From Dechloromonas hankyongensis (GTDB taxonomy: Bacteria; Pseudomonadota; Gammaproteobacteria; Burkholderiales; Rhodocyclaceae): a stretch of DNA of 64,000 nt. The stretch spans positions 744,001 to 808,000 of the forward strand of contig NZ_JAKLTN010000001.1 in assembly GCF_022012295.1 (NCBI RefSeq). Direction: 5' to 3'. The notes below the pieces were generated by a model, which was not told the DNA's origin, ran no database searches, and saw nothing but the letters and a program-made list of their open reading frames with translations. Positions 44,801-53,093 of the stretch are shown here, piece by piece. Position numbers and translations under genes: made by a program. Each line of letters begins with the position of its first letter. Position 1 is the first letter of the stretch.

Positions 44801-46099
44801 TCAGGTCAAAAAGCGGGTCGCCTGGTCGAGATCGTTGTGGGTGTGCCCTTCGTAGAGGGCCGTGACGAACTTGCGCCAGACGAGGTCCGGCTCGCCGATG
44901 CGGAAGCCGCAGTAGTGCTGGTTGTTGATGTCGGTTTCCTGGACGGCCTGGACGGTGAGCCGGGAGACTTCGTTGAAGCCGAGTTGCACCGTGGCATTGA
45001 GCCAGACGTTGGCCGGGATCTGCTGGGCGACGCGGGCGCGGAAGCCGTAGCGCGACACTTCGTTGACTTCGACCTGGATCTGCCCGCTGGCCAACGGATT
45101 GCTGTCGGCCAGGCGGGCCGGGCATTTGACCGAGAAACGCTGGTGCTGGCGGATCTGCCGGGCGACGCCGCTGCCGGGCATGGCCGGCAGCATCTTCTTG
45201 TATTCCGGCAGGTCGTAGATCAGGTGCAGCAAGGTCTTCTTGCGGTCGCTGAGGTCGGCAAAGACCGTGGTGCGCCGATTGAAGAAATGATCGATCAACT
45301 CCGGCGTCATCACCGGGTCGTTGGTCGTGAAGAAGCGGCGATGCGGGATCTGGATGTTGGGCAGCTTGGTTTCGACAAAGTAGCGGTACAGGTCGCGGTG
45401 GGGCGGCTTGCCGGCATACGCCTTGCGCATGGTTTCCGGAGCGTGCTTCAGGTCGAGTGTGGCGCCGACGGCCGGCGCACCATTCACGAAATCGTAGTTT
45501 TCCACCACGTTGGCGGTCAGCCGCTTGAAGAAGAGCAGCGACTCGTACATCTCGATGTGGCGCGGATTGACGGCGATGACCAGGTGGCGGGTGTCGAAGA
45601 AGGTCGTGCAGTACTCGTACATGAACTTCATCAGCGGAAAGAGGATGGTCCCGCCGGTGCGCCGGTAGCGCGGATGTACGGCCAATGCGGAAACCTCGGC
45701 AATCTGGCCTTCCTTCTCGCGGACATCGGTCAGGTCGAAGATGCGCTGTAGCGGAAAGCCGATGGCGCTTTCGCGGATCAGCGACAGCGTGCCGACCACC
45801 TGGTCGCCGATCTTGGCGCACAGGGTCGTCGTCGTCGGCAGCGCGTGGTAAATGGTTACCCGCATGCCCGACGGGTCGGGCGTCATGAAACCGCTGCTGA
45901 CATAGGCGTCGTGCAGCAAAGTGAAACAGGCTTCCAGTTCTTCCTGAGTTTCGGCGATTTTGAGGACCAGACGCGCGTTTGGTTCTCGACAATCGACGAA
46001 GGAACGGTAGACGTTATGCCGGCTTTTCTGCGGCAGCATCGAGAACAGCTTGCGGGCCGTCTGGGTAAGCAGGAAGCGCAATCGGGCAATAGCCGGCAT
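44801..46099 (-). CDS. FeeM-like N-acyltransferase fused to a PilZ domain
   Basis: A 432-residue fusion. Residues about 40-235 resemble the GNAT-like N-acyl amino acid synthase (FeeM) fold, with SALAVHPRYRRTGG as the acyl-CoA/acyl-ACP loop and VAVNPRHIEMYESLLFF-like core. After a helical middle part, residues about 320-425 form a PilZ domain with RQHQR (RxxxR) and EVSRYG, where the usual D/N-x-S-x-x-G has Glu in the first place. The arrangement suggests an enzyme whose acyl transfer is gated by c-di-GMP. It is divergent from the second Liv binding protein. Substrate and nucleotide binding are untested. Confidence 0.75.
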   Translation of the reverse strand: MPAIARLRFLLTQTARKLFSMLPQKSRHNVYRSFVDCREPNARLVLKIAETQEELEACFTLLHDAYVSSGFMTPDPSGMRVTIYHALPTTTTLCAKIGDQVVGTLSLIRESAIGFPLQRIFDLTDVREKEGQIAEVSALAVHPRYRRTGGTILFPLMKFMYEYCTTFFDTRHLVIAVNPRHIEMYESLLFFKRLTANVVENYDFVNGAPAVGATLDLKHAPETMRKAYAGKPPHRDLYRYFVETKLPNIQIPHRRFFTTNDPVMTPELIDHFFNRRTTVFADLSDRKKTLLHLIYDLPEYKKMLPAMPGSGVARQIRQHQRFSVKCPARLADSNPLASGQIQVEVNEVSRYGFRARVAQQIPANVWLNATVQLGFNEVSRLTVQAVQETDINNQHYCGFRIGEPDLVWRKFVTALYEGHTHNDLDQATRFLT

Positions 46100-46149
46100 C
46101 TGGCACGCTCAAAAGAATGACTACGTCGTTGGATCATAACACCTAATTA

Positions 46150-46178
46150 TTGACATGCATCAGGTGGCTCCGGACAAT
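46150..46178 (+). promoter_or_regulatory. Sigma-70 type promoter for the second liv operon
   Basis: TTGACA (46150-46155), a 17-base spacer, and GACAAT (46173-46178; four of six consensus bases including the key A and T). It lies 42 bases before the ATG of the binding-protein gene, so a start point near 46185 would give a leader of about 35 bases. Confidence 0.6.
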
Positions 46179-46219
46179 CGCCGGACAGTTCATAACCCCA
46201 GAGATCAGGAGATATACCG

Positions 46220-47623
46220 ATGCACGCGAAGCTTTCCGTTGTTGCCCTCTCCATCGTTGCGGCTTTTGCCCTTGGCGCCTGCGGCCAGAAGGAAGAGCCG
46301 AAACCGGCCGCCCCGGCAGCTCCGGCGTCCAAACCCGAAGTCGTGGTCAAGCTGGGGCACGTCGCGCCGATGACCGGCCCGCAGGCACACCTCGGCAAGG
46401 ACAACGAAAACGGCGCCCGTCTGGCGGTCGATGAGCTAAATGCCAAAGGCATGGAAATTGGCGGCGCCAAGGTCAAGTTCGAATTGCTGGCCGAAGACGA
46501 TGCCGCCGACCCCAAGCAGGGTGCTATCGTGGCCCAGAAGCTGGTCGACGCCAAGGTTAACGGGGTCATCGGCCACCTGAATTCCGGAACCACCATCCCG
46601 GCCTCCAAGCTGTATTCCGATGCCGGCATTCCGCAGATTTCCGGTTCCGCCACCAATCCGAAATACACCCAGCAGGGCTTCAAGACCGCCTTCCGCGTGA
46701 TGGCCAACGACGTGCAGCAGGGCAAGATCCTCGGCGAATTCGCCGTCAAGCAGGGCATCAAGACGGTGGCCATCGTCGATGACCGTACCGCCTACGGCCA
46801 GGGTCTGGCCGACGAGTTCAAGAAAGCGGCCGAAGTGTCGGGCCTCAAGGTCGTCGCCACCGAATACACCACCGACAAGGCCACCGATTTCAAGGCCATC
46901 CTGACCAAAATCAAGTCCACCAAGGCCGAACTGGTCTTCTACGGCGGCATGGACGCCCAGGGCGGCCCGATGGTCAAGCAGATGAAGGAACTGGGCATCA
47001 AGGCCAAGTTCCTCGGCGGCGACGGCGTGTGTACGCCGGAATTCATGAAGCTGGGCGGTGAGGCCAGCGAAGGCCAGTTCTGCTCGCTGCCAGGCATGCC
47101 GCTGGAAAAGCTGGCCAAGGGACCGGAGTTCAAGGACAAGTTCACCAAGAAGTTCAATGCCGAAATCCAGCTCTACGCACCGTATGTCTACGATGCCGTG
47201 ATGGTCATGGCCGATTCGATGAAGCGCGCCGACTCGGTCGACCCGGCCAAATTCCTGCCGAGCGTCGGCCAGACCAAGTATGACGGCGTGACGGCACTGA
47301 TCGAGTTCGACGCCCAGGGCGACCTGAAGGGCGGCGCCATCTCCATCTACCAGTACAAGGGCGGCAAGCTCGACTATGTCGAAACCCTGGGTGGCAGCCC
47401 GGCCGACACGGCCAAGGCCGACGTCAAGGAAGCGGTCGTCGAGGTGAAGGATGCCGCCAAGGCGGTGGCTGGTGTAGCGACGGCGGTCGGCAAGGAAGTA
47501 GCCGCCGAGGCCAAGGAAATGGCCAAGAGTGCAGCGGACGCCGGCAAGGAGGTTACCAAGGCAGCTGCCGAAAAGGTCAAGGATGCCGCCGAGGCAACCA
47601 AGGCTGCGGCCGAGAAGAAGTAA
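46220..47623 (+). CDS. livK: Liv-type ABC transporter binding lipoprotein with a helical Lys/Ala-rich tail
   Basis: A 467-residue binding protein of the LivJ/LivK type. A signal peptide ends in the lipobox LGAC (Cys21), so the protein is likely a lipoprotein with a Pro/Ala linker. The ligand fold is canonical (LGHVAPMTGPQAHLGKDNENG; YDDRTAYGQG-type hinge). Residues 395-467 are an unusual extension made almost only of Ala, Lys, Glu, Val, Asp and Thr, in an 11-residue-like amphipathic pattern (VKDAAKAVAGVATAVGKEVA), as in LEA or apolipoprotein-type helices. A 12-base hairpin follows. First gene of livK-H-M-G-F. The ligand is probably a branched-chain amino acid. Confidence 0.87.
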   Translation: MHAKLSVVALSIVAAFALGACGQKEEPKPAAPAAPASKPEVVVKLGHVAPMTGPQAHLGKDNENGARLAVDELNAKGMEIGGAKVKFELLAEDDAADPKQGAIVAQKLVDAKVNGVIGHLNSGTTIPASKLYSDAGIPQISGSATNPKYTQQGFKTAFRVMANDVQQGKILGEFAVKQGIKTVAIVDDRTAYGQGLADEFKKAAEVSGLKVVATEYTTDKATDFKAILTKIKSTKAELVFYGGMDAQGGPMVKQMKELGIKAKFLGGDGVCTPEFMKLGGEASEGQFCSLPGMPLEKLAKGPEFKDKFTKKFNAEIQLYAPYVYDAVMVMADSMKRADSVDPAKFLPSVGQTKYDGVTALIEFDAQGDLKGGAISIYQYKGGKLDYVETLGGSPADTAKADVKEAVVEVKDAAKAVAGVATAVGKEVAAEAKEMAKSAADAGKEVTKAAAEKVKDAAEATKAAAEKK

Positions 47624-47641
47624 GATAGCGCTTCGCTAAAC

Positions 47642-47669
47642 GGAAACGGCACCGCAAGGTGCCGTTTCC
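47642..47669 (+). terminator. Perfect 12-base hairpin with GCAA tetraloop
   Basis: GGAAACGGCACC (47642-47653), loop GCAA, GGTGCCGTTTCC (47658-47669), then TTATG. It lies 18 bases after the binding-protein stop and 24 bases before livH, so it probably acts as a partial terminator or a 3'-end stabiliser within the operon. Confidence 0.7.
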
Positions 47670-47693
47670 TTATGTTCCAGAAAAAAAGACTAA

Positions 47694-48617
47694 ATGGATA
47701 TTTTTCTCCAGCAAATCGTCAACGGGCTGGTCCAGGGCAGCATCTACGCGCTGGTCGCCCTGGGTTACACGATGGTTTACGGGATCATGGGCCTGATCAA
47801 CTTCGCGCACGGCGAGGTGGTGATGATCGGGACCCTGGTCACCATCACCGTGGCCGGTTCGCTGCTCAAGGCCGGCATGCCGGTGGCGCTGGCCGGTCTG
47901 GGCGGCTTGAGCGCCTCAGTGCTGGTCTGCATGGCGCTCGGCTGGGGGCTGGAGCGTATCGCCTACCGGCCGCTGCGCAATGCGCCGCGCCTGACGCCGC
48001 TGATCACGGCCATCGGCATGTCCATCGTGCTGCAGAATCTGGCGATGATGATCTGGGGCCGCAATTACCTGACCTTTCCGGCCTTGCTGCCGAAAATCGA
48101 TTTCGAATTCGCCGGGGTCAATTTCACCGCCATCCAGATCGTCATCGTGCTCGTCTCGGCGGCGACCATGACCGGGCTGCTCGGCCTAATCTACCGCACC
48201 AAGCTGGGCATGGCCATGCGTGCCACGTCCCAGAATCCGGCAGTGGCCAGCCTGATGGGGGTCAATATCAACCGCGTCATCGCAGCCGCCTTCGTCATCG
48301 GCTCGGCCCTCGGCGCGCTGGCCGGCGTGATGGTCGGCACCTATTACGAAATCGCCCACTACCAGATGGGTTTCATGCTCGGCCTCAAGGCGTTCACGGC
48401 TGCCGTGCTCGGCGGCATCGGCAACCTGGCCGGCGCCATGCTCGGCGGCGTGCTGCTCGGCCTGATCGAGGCGCTGGGGGCGGGTTACATCGGCGACCTG
48501 ACCGGCGGTTTCCTCGGCAGCCACTACCAGGACATCTTCGCCTTCATCGTGCTGATCGTCGTGCTGATGTTCAAGCCGAGCGGCCTGTTTGGCGAAAAGA
48601 CGGGGGATCGGGCATGA
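47694..48617 (+). CDS. livH: Liv-type ABC transporter permease (LivH)
   Basis: A 307-residue permease with about eight hydrophobic segments. VQGSIYALVALGYTMVYG and INFAHGEVVMIG at the N-terminus and the coupling loop GMAMRATSQNPAVASLMG are typical of LivH, and closer to true branched-chain amino acid transporters than the first cassette's permease. Start follows an A-rich stretch without a strong ribosome-binding site, right after the hairpin. Confidence 0.9.
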   Translation: MDIFLQQIVNGLVQGSIYALVALGYTMVYGIMGLINFAHGEVVMIGTLVTITVAGSLLKAGMPVALAGLGGLSASVLVCMALGWGLERIAYRPLRNAPRLTPLITAIGMSIVLQNLAMMIWGRNYLTFPALLPKIDFEFAGVNFTAIQIVIVLVSAATMTGLLGLIYRTKLGMAMRATSQNPAVASLMGVNINRVIAAAFVIGSALGALAGVMVGTYYEIAHYQMGFMLGLKAFTAAVLGGIGNLAGAMLGGVLLGLIEALGAGYIGDLTGGFLGSHYQDIFAFIVLIVVLMFKPSGLFGEKTGDRA

Positions 48618-48738
48618 TGCAGCCGCCCCTGCTCGCCAATACTTCGTTGGCTGCGCCGTCCGCCTCCTCGCCGTGCTACAGCACTGTCTCGTTGGCGGCT
48701 GGCTTGCCGCCTCGTCTTGCCTTCGCATGGGTGGCTGC

Positions 48739-49800
48739 ATGAAAAAATGGCTGACTCCCCGCTCGCTGTTCGGCATCGTGCTGATCACCGTCGCCCTGCT
48801 CGGCCTGCCCTTCGTCGCGGCGATGGGCGGCCAGGCCTGGGTGCGCATCCTCGATTTCGCCATCCTCTACGTTTTCCTGGCGCTGGGCCTGAACATCGTC
48901 GTCGGTTTTGCCGGCCTGCTCGACCTCGGCTACATCGCCTTCTACGCCGTTGGCGCCTATGCCTGGGCGCTGCTCGCCAGCCCGCACTTCGGCTTGCACT
49001 GGCCGATCTGGGTCATCCTGCCGATCGGGGCCGGGCTGGCCTGTTTCGCCGGCGTGCTGCTCGGTTCACCGACGCTCAAACTGCGCGGCGACTACCTGGC
49101 CATCGTGACGCTCGGGTTCGGCGAAATCGTGCGCATTTTCATGAACAACCTGAACGCACCGATCAACATCACCAACGGGCCGCAGGGCATTACGCTGATC
49201 GATCCGGTGGCCTTCGGCGGCTTCAAGTTTTCCGGCAATACGCAGCTCTTCGGACTGACCTTGAGCGGGCCGATGAAGTATTACTACCTGTTGGTCGCGC
49301 TGGCCATCGGGGTCATCGTCATCAACCTGCGCCTGCAGAATTCGCGCATCGGCCGCGCCTGGCAGGCCATCCGCGAAGATGAGATCGCCGCCAAGGCGGT
49401 CGGCATCAATACGCGCAACCTCAAGCTGCTCGCCTTCGCCATGGGCGCCAGTTTCGGCGGCATTGCCGGCGGCGTGTTCGCCGCCATGCAGGGGTTCGTG
49501 TCGCCGGAGAGCTTTTCGCTGATGGAGTCGATCATGATCCTGGCCATGGTCGTGCTCGGCGGCATGGGACATATCCCGGGCGTCATCCTCGGCGCCGTAC
49601 TGCTCAGCATCCTGCCGGAAGTCCTGCGCTACGGCGTCGGCCCGGCGCAGATGGTCCTGTTCGGCAAGATGCTGGTCGATCCGGAAAGCCTGCGCATGCT
49701 GGTTTTCGGGCTGGCCCTGGTCCTCGTCATGCGCTTCAAGCCGGCCGGCCTGTGGCCGTCTCCGGAGCGCAAACGGGAACTGCAGGAGAAGCGCTCATGA
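48739..49800 (+). CDS. livM: Liv-type ABC transporter permease (LivM)
   Basis: A 353-residue permease. FLALGLNIVVGFAGLLDLGY identifies LivM, and the coupling loop AIREDEIAAKAVGIN is intact. ATG 48739 is chosen because the protein there begins MKKWLTPRSLFGI; the frame is open from 48589, but those 50 residues overlap the livH stop and are atypical. The 121-base gap after livH is long for this operon and shows no clear gene. The stop overlaps the ATG of livG. Confidence 0.88.
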   Translation: MKKWLTPRSLFGIVLITVALLGLPFVAAMGGQAWVRILDFAILYVFLALGLNIVVGFAGLLDLGYIAFYAVGAYAWALLASPHFGLHWPIWVILPIGAGLACFAGVLLGSPTLKLRGDYLAIVTLGFGEIVRIFMNNLNAPINITNGPQGITLIDPVAFGGFKFSGNTQLFGLTLSGPMKYYYLLVALAIGVIVINLRLQNSRIGRAWQAIREDEIAAKAVGINTRNLKLLAFAMGASFGGIAGGVFAAMQGFVSPESFSLMESIMILAMVVLGGMGHIPGVILGAVLLSILPEVLRYGVGPAQMVLFGKMLVDPESLRMLVFGLALVLVMRFKPAGLWPSPERKRELQEKRS

Positions 49801-50558
49801 GTGGCAACCTGCTCGAAGCCAAAGCGGTCGCCAAGCATTTCGGCGGCGTCAAGGCGCTGCGCGACGTATCGCTGACTATCCGGCGCGGCGAGATCTACGG
49901 CCTGATCGGTCCGAATGGAGCAGGCAAGACGACCTTCTTCAACTGCATGACCGGGCTCTACGTGCCGGACGGCGGCGGTTTCGACTTCGCCGGCACGCCG
50001 CTGGTCGCCGATGCGCCGCACCAGGCGGCCGAGCGCGGCATCGCCCGCACCTTCCAGAACATCCGCCTGTTCGGCAACATGACGGCGCTGGAAAACGTCA
50101 TGGTCGGCCGTCACGTGCGGACCCGCGCCGGCGTGCTCGGCGCCATGTTCCAGAATGCCGCGACCCGGGCCGAGGAAGCGGCCATCCGCCAGCGTGCCAT
50201 CGACCTCTTGCACTACGTGCGCATCGAGGAACGCGCCGACGACCTAGCCAAGAATCTGTCCTACGGCGAGCAGCGCCGTCTGGAAATCGCTCGCGCCCTG
50301 GCCACCGAGCCGCAACTGCTCTGCCTGGACGAGCCGGCGGCCGGCATGAATGCGACCGAAACGGCCGACCTGCGCGACCTGATCGACGGCATCCGGCGCG
50401 ACGGGACGACCATCCTGCTCATCGAGCACGACGTCAAGCTGGTCATGGGCCTGTGCGACCGGGTGGCGGTGCTCGACTACGGCGCCCTGGTCATCGAGGA
50501 TGTGCCCGCCGTGGTGCAGAAAGATCAACGTGTCATCGAGGCTTACCTAGGTGCTTGA
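49797..50558 (+). CDS. livG: Liv-type ABC transporter ATP-binding protein (LivG)
   Basis: A 253-residue ABC ATPase with Walker A GPNGAGKTT, the LivG-type signature LSYGEQRRLEIARAL and Walker B LLCLDEPAAGMN. The ATG at 49797 overlaps the livM stop (ATGA), which favours it over the upstream open frame. Partner of LivF. Confidence 0.92.
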   Translation: MSGNLLEAKAVAKHFGGVKALRDVSLTIRRGEIYGLIGPNGAGKTTFFNCMTGLYVPDGGGFDFAGTPLVADAPHQAAERGIARTFQNIRLFGNMTALENVMVGRHVRTRAGVLGAMFQNAATRAEEAAIRQRAIDLLHYVRIEERADDLAKNLSYGEQRRLEIARALATEPQLLCLDEPAAGMNATETADLRDLIDGIRRDGTTILLIEHDVKLVMGLCDRVAVLDYGALVIEDVPAVVQKDQRVIEAYLGA

Positions 50559-51255
50559 AGTAACCGGACTCCGCGTCGCCTATGGCGGCATCCAGGCGGT
50601 GCGCAGCATTACCTTCCATGTCGGCGAAGGCGAGACGGTGGCGCTGATCGGCGCCAACGGTGCCGGCAAGACCAGCACGCTGAAGGCGCTGGCCCGCGTC
50701 CTCGATGCGGTCGGCGGCGACGTGCATTTCTGCGGCGAGAAGATCAGCCGCATCGCGCCGCACCACATTGTGCGCAAGGGCATTGCGCTGGTGCCCGAAG
50801 GGCGGGGCGTTTTTCCGCGCCTGTCGGTACTCGAGAACCTGCATATGGGCGCCTTCATCCGCCACGATTCGGCGGAGGTCGAGCGCGACCTGCAGCGGGT
50901 GTTCGCCTATTTCCCACGCCTCAAGGAACGTGCCGGCCAGCTGGCCGGTACCCTGTCCGGCGGCGAACAGCAGATGCTGGCCATCGGCCGCGCTTTGATG
51001 AGCCGTCCCAAGCTGCTGCTGCTCGACGAACCCTCGATGGGCCTGGCACCGATCATGGTGCAGAAGATTTTCGAGGTCGTCCGCGCCGTGGCGGCCGACG
51101 GCATGACCATCCTGCTCATCGAGCAGAACGCCAAGCTGGCGCTGGAAAGCAGCCAGCGCGGCTACGTCATGGAAAGCGGCGAAATCACGCTACATGGCGA
51201 ATCGGCGCAACTGCTCGACGATCCCAAGGTGCGCGCCGCCTATCTCGGCGAGTAG
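50551..51255 (+). CDS. livF: Liv-type ABC transporter ATP-binding protein (LivF)
   Basis: A 234-residue ABC ATPase. Walker A is GANGAGKTS, signature LSGGEQQMLAIGRAL, Walker B LLLDEPSMGLAP. It starts with GTG at 50551 and overlaps livG by eight bases, so translation is coupled. It closes the second liv operon. Confidence 0.92.
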   Translation: MLEVTGLRVAYGGIQAVRSITFHVGEGETVALIGANGAGKTSTLKALARVLDAVGGDVHFCGEKISRIAPHHIVRKGIALVPEGRGVFPRLSVLENLHMGAFIRHDSAEVERDLQRVFAYFPRLKERAGQLAGTLSGGEQQMLAIGRALMSRPKLLLLDEPSMGLAPIMVQKIFEVVRAVAADGMTILLIEQNAKLALESSQRGYVMESGEITLHGESAQLLDDPKVRAAYLGE

Positions 51256-51347
51256 CCGGGAGGCAGTTTTTCAACTGCATCAAACCTTTTGCCGGCGCGA
51301 TCGGCAACAATGCGGGCCTGTCGACCATCATCCGCCATCGAAACGCC

Positions 51348-52001
51348 ATGAAAATCCGTCAAGCCGCCTGTCTGGCCCTCCTTGCTTTGCTGGGAGCCGT
51401 TGCGCAGGCCGAAGAGGTCAATGTTTCAGATCTGCCGGCCAACCGCCCGGTTGGTAACGTGCCCAAGCTGGCCTACGGGCAGATGATCAAGTACGGCGAA
51501 AAGGTGATTTTCTCGCCCTGCCGCGACCGCAGTTTTGCGATGTTCGAGGATGTGTCGAGCGACGGCCATGTCGGCAAGGCGCTCGACCAGCTCGGCCTTG
51601 CGGCCGGCAAGAAGGTCTACGCCGAGGTACTCGGCATCCGCGAGGGCGATGCGCTGAAGGCGTCGCAGATCAATTTCGCCCAGACCGACGGGCGCTGCCA
51701 GATGCCGGGCGGCAGCACGGAGTCGTGGCGGGCCTCCGGCAATGATCCGGCCTGGGCGCTGGCGGTCGGCAGCGAGTTCGTGCAGGTGAAACGCCAGGGG
51801 CAGCCGGAAGCGGTGGTTCCAGCCGGGCCGTTGACGCTGACTCCAGGGCTGGCGACCTTCGCAGCCAAGGACCAGCAGCAGGTGACGCTGCGCTTCGAAC
51901 AGAAGCTGTGCCGCGATGTCACGGCCGAAGCGTTTTTTGGCTGGACGGCCACCGTCACCGTCGACGGCCAGATCCTGAAGGGCTGCGCCTGGCAGCGCTG
52001 A
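51348..52001 (+). CDS. Secreted protein with a COG3650-like domain
   Basis: A 217-residue exported protein with a signal peptide (about 1-21, cleavage AQA-EE). The central region WRASGNDPAWALAVGSEFVQV matches the pattern of COG3650-type envelope proteins, often found near lipoproteins and lysozyme-inhibitor-like domains. Four cysteines (SPCRDR, GRCQMP, KLCRDV, KGCAW) may form two disulfides. It follows the liv operon by 92 bases and is convergent with the reductase gene. Function unknown. Confidence 0.7.
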   Translation: MKIRQAACLALLALLGAVAQAEEVNVSDLPANRPVGNVPKLAYGQMIKYGEKVIFSPCRDRSFAMFEDVSSDGHVGKALDQLGLAAGKKVYAEVLGIREGDALKASQINFAQTDGRCQMPGGSTESWRASGNDPAWALAVGSEFVQVKRQGQPEAVVPAGPLTLTPGLATFAAKDQQQVTLRFEQKLCRDVTAEAFFGWTATVTVDGQILKGCAWQR

Positions 52002-52016
52002 GGGCGCTGCTGGAAG

Positions 52017-52039
52017 GCCGGCCGAGTGCATCGGCCGGC
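52017..52039. terminator. Hairpin between convergent genes
   Basis: GCCGGCCGA (52017-52025), loop GTGCA, TCGGCCGGC (52031-52039): a 9-base perfect stem in the 45-base gap between convergent genes; no T-run. Confidence 0.5.
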
Positions 52040-52046
52040 AACGGAC

Positions 52047-53060
52047 TCAGTTGGTCGAAAAAGTGAAGGCGTCGGCGAAGAACTCTTCCGCCGGCAGGCC
52101 TTGCGCCATGAAGTCGCGCTGGGCCGCCTCGATCATGACCGGGGCGCCGCAGGCATAGACCTGGTAGCCGGAAAGATCGGGGAAGTCGGCCAGCACGGCC
52201 TGGTGCACAAAACCGCTTCGGCCGGTCCACGCATCGTCGGCGGTCGGTTCAGAGAGCACCGGCACGTAGCGGATGTTGGTGTGCTCGGCGGCCCATTTCT
52301 CCGGCAGCGCATTCTGATACAGGTCCACCGCCGCCCTGGCGCCCCAGTAGATGCACATCGGGCGTTGGCAGTTCTCGGCGATGGCGTGCTCGACGATGGC
52401 CTTGATCGGCGCGAAGCCGGTGCCGCCGGCGAGCAGGATCATCGGCTTGGGCGAATCCTCGCGCAGGTAGAAACTGCCGTGCGGGCCGTTGAAGCGCAGG
52501 ATGTCGCGCACCTTCATGGTTGAGAACACCTGGTCGGTGAACAGGCCGCCCGGTACATGGCGGACGTGCAGTTGTAGCAGCGCGTCGTCGTGGGGCGCAT
52601 TGGCGAGTGAGAAGCTGCGCTTCTTGCCGTCCTTGAGCAGGATGTCGATGTACTGGCCGGCGAGGAATTGCAGGCGTTCGCTGGCCGGCAGGCGCAGCTG
52701 CAGCTCGATGACGTCCGGGGCCAGTTTTTCGAGCTTTTCGATGCGCGAGGGCAGGGTCTTGACCGGAATCTGGCTGCCCGAGGTGATCTGCTTGCATTCG
52801 ATGACCAGGTCGGACTGCGCCGTGGCGCAGCAATAGAGAGCCATGCCAGCGGCCTTTTCATCGTCCTTCAGGGCGTGCGCCTGGGCCTTGCCGTGGTCGA
52901 CGGCGCCGGACTGGACGTGGCCCTTGCAGGCGCCGCAGGCGCCGTCCTTGCAGCCGTAGGGCATGGTCAGGCCCTGGCGCAGCGCGGCGTCGAGTATGGT
53001 TTCGTCGGACTCGACCGCAAACTGGCGGCCGCTCGGCTGGACGGTGACTTGATAGCTCAT
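52047..53060 (-). CDS. NAD(P)H-flavin/2Fe-2S reductase (CDP-6-deoxy-glucoseen reductase-like)
   Basis: A 337-residue electron-transfer reductase. The N-terminal plant-type ferredoxin domain has the cluster ligands in YGCKDGACGACKG and the fourth Cys near residue 80 (LYCCATAQ). A FAD domain (RSFSLANAP, the flavin-binding RxxS pattern) and an NAD domain (LLAGGTGFAPIKA; CGAPVMI) follow. The fold is that of class I reductases feeding oxygenases; the database family name refers to sugar-deoxygenation enzymes, but no sugar genes are nearby. The start at 53060 follows GAGGGG. It is divergent from the SDR gene with 33 bases between. Confidence 0.85.
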   Translation of the reverse strand: MSYQVTVQPSGRQFAVESDETILDAALRQGLTMPYGCKDGACGACKGHVQSGAVDHGKAQAHALKDDEKAAGMALYCCATAQSDLVIECKQITSGSQIPVKTLPSRIEKLEKLAPDVIELQLRLPASERLQFLAGQYIDILLKDGKKRSFSLANAPHDDALLQLHVRHVPGGLFTDQVFSTMKVRDILRFNGPHGSFYLREDSPKPMILLAGGTGFAPIKAIVEHAIAENCQRPMCIYWGARAAVDLYQNALPEKWAAEHTNIRYVPVLSEPTADDAWTGRSGFVHQAVLADFPDLSGYQVYACGAPVMIEAAQRDFMAQGLPAEEFFADAFTFSTN

Positions 53061-53093
53061 CGGTTCCCCTCGTTGCTCGGCTAAAATGCCGGC

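Noticed and set aside
52047..53060. A dedicated deoxysugar reductase, as the family name suggests
   Set aside because: No nucleotide-sugar genes are near; the fold is a generic flavin/2Fe-2S reductase and the name is likely inherited from a distant homologue.
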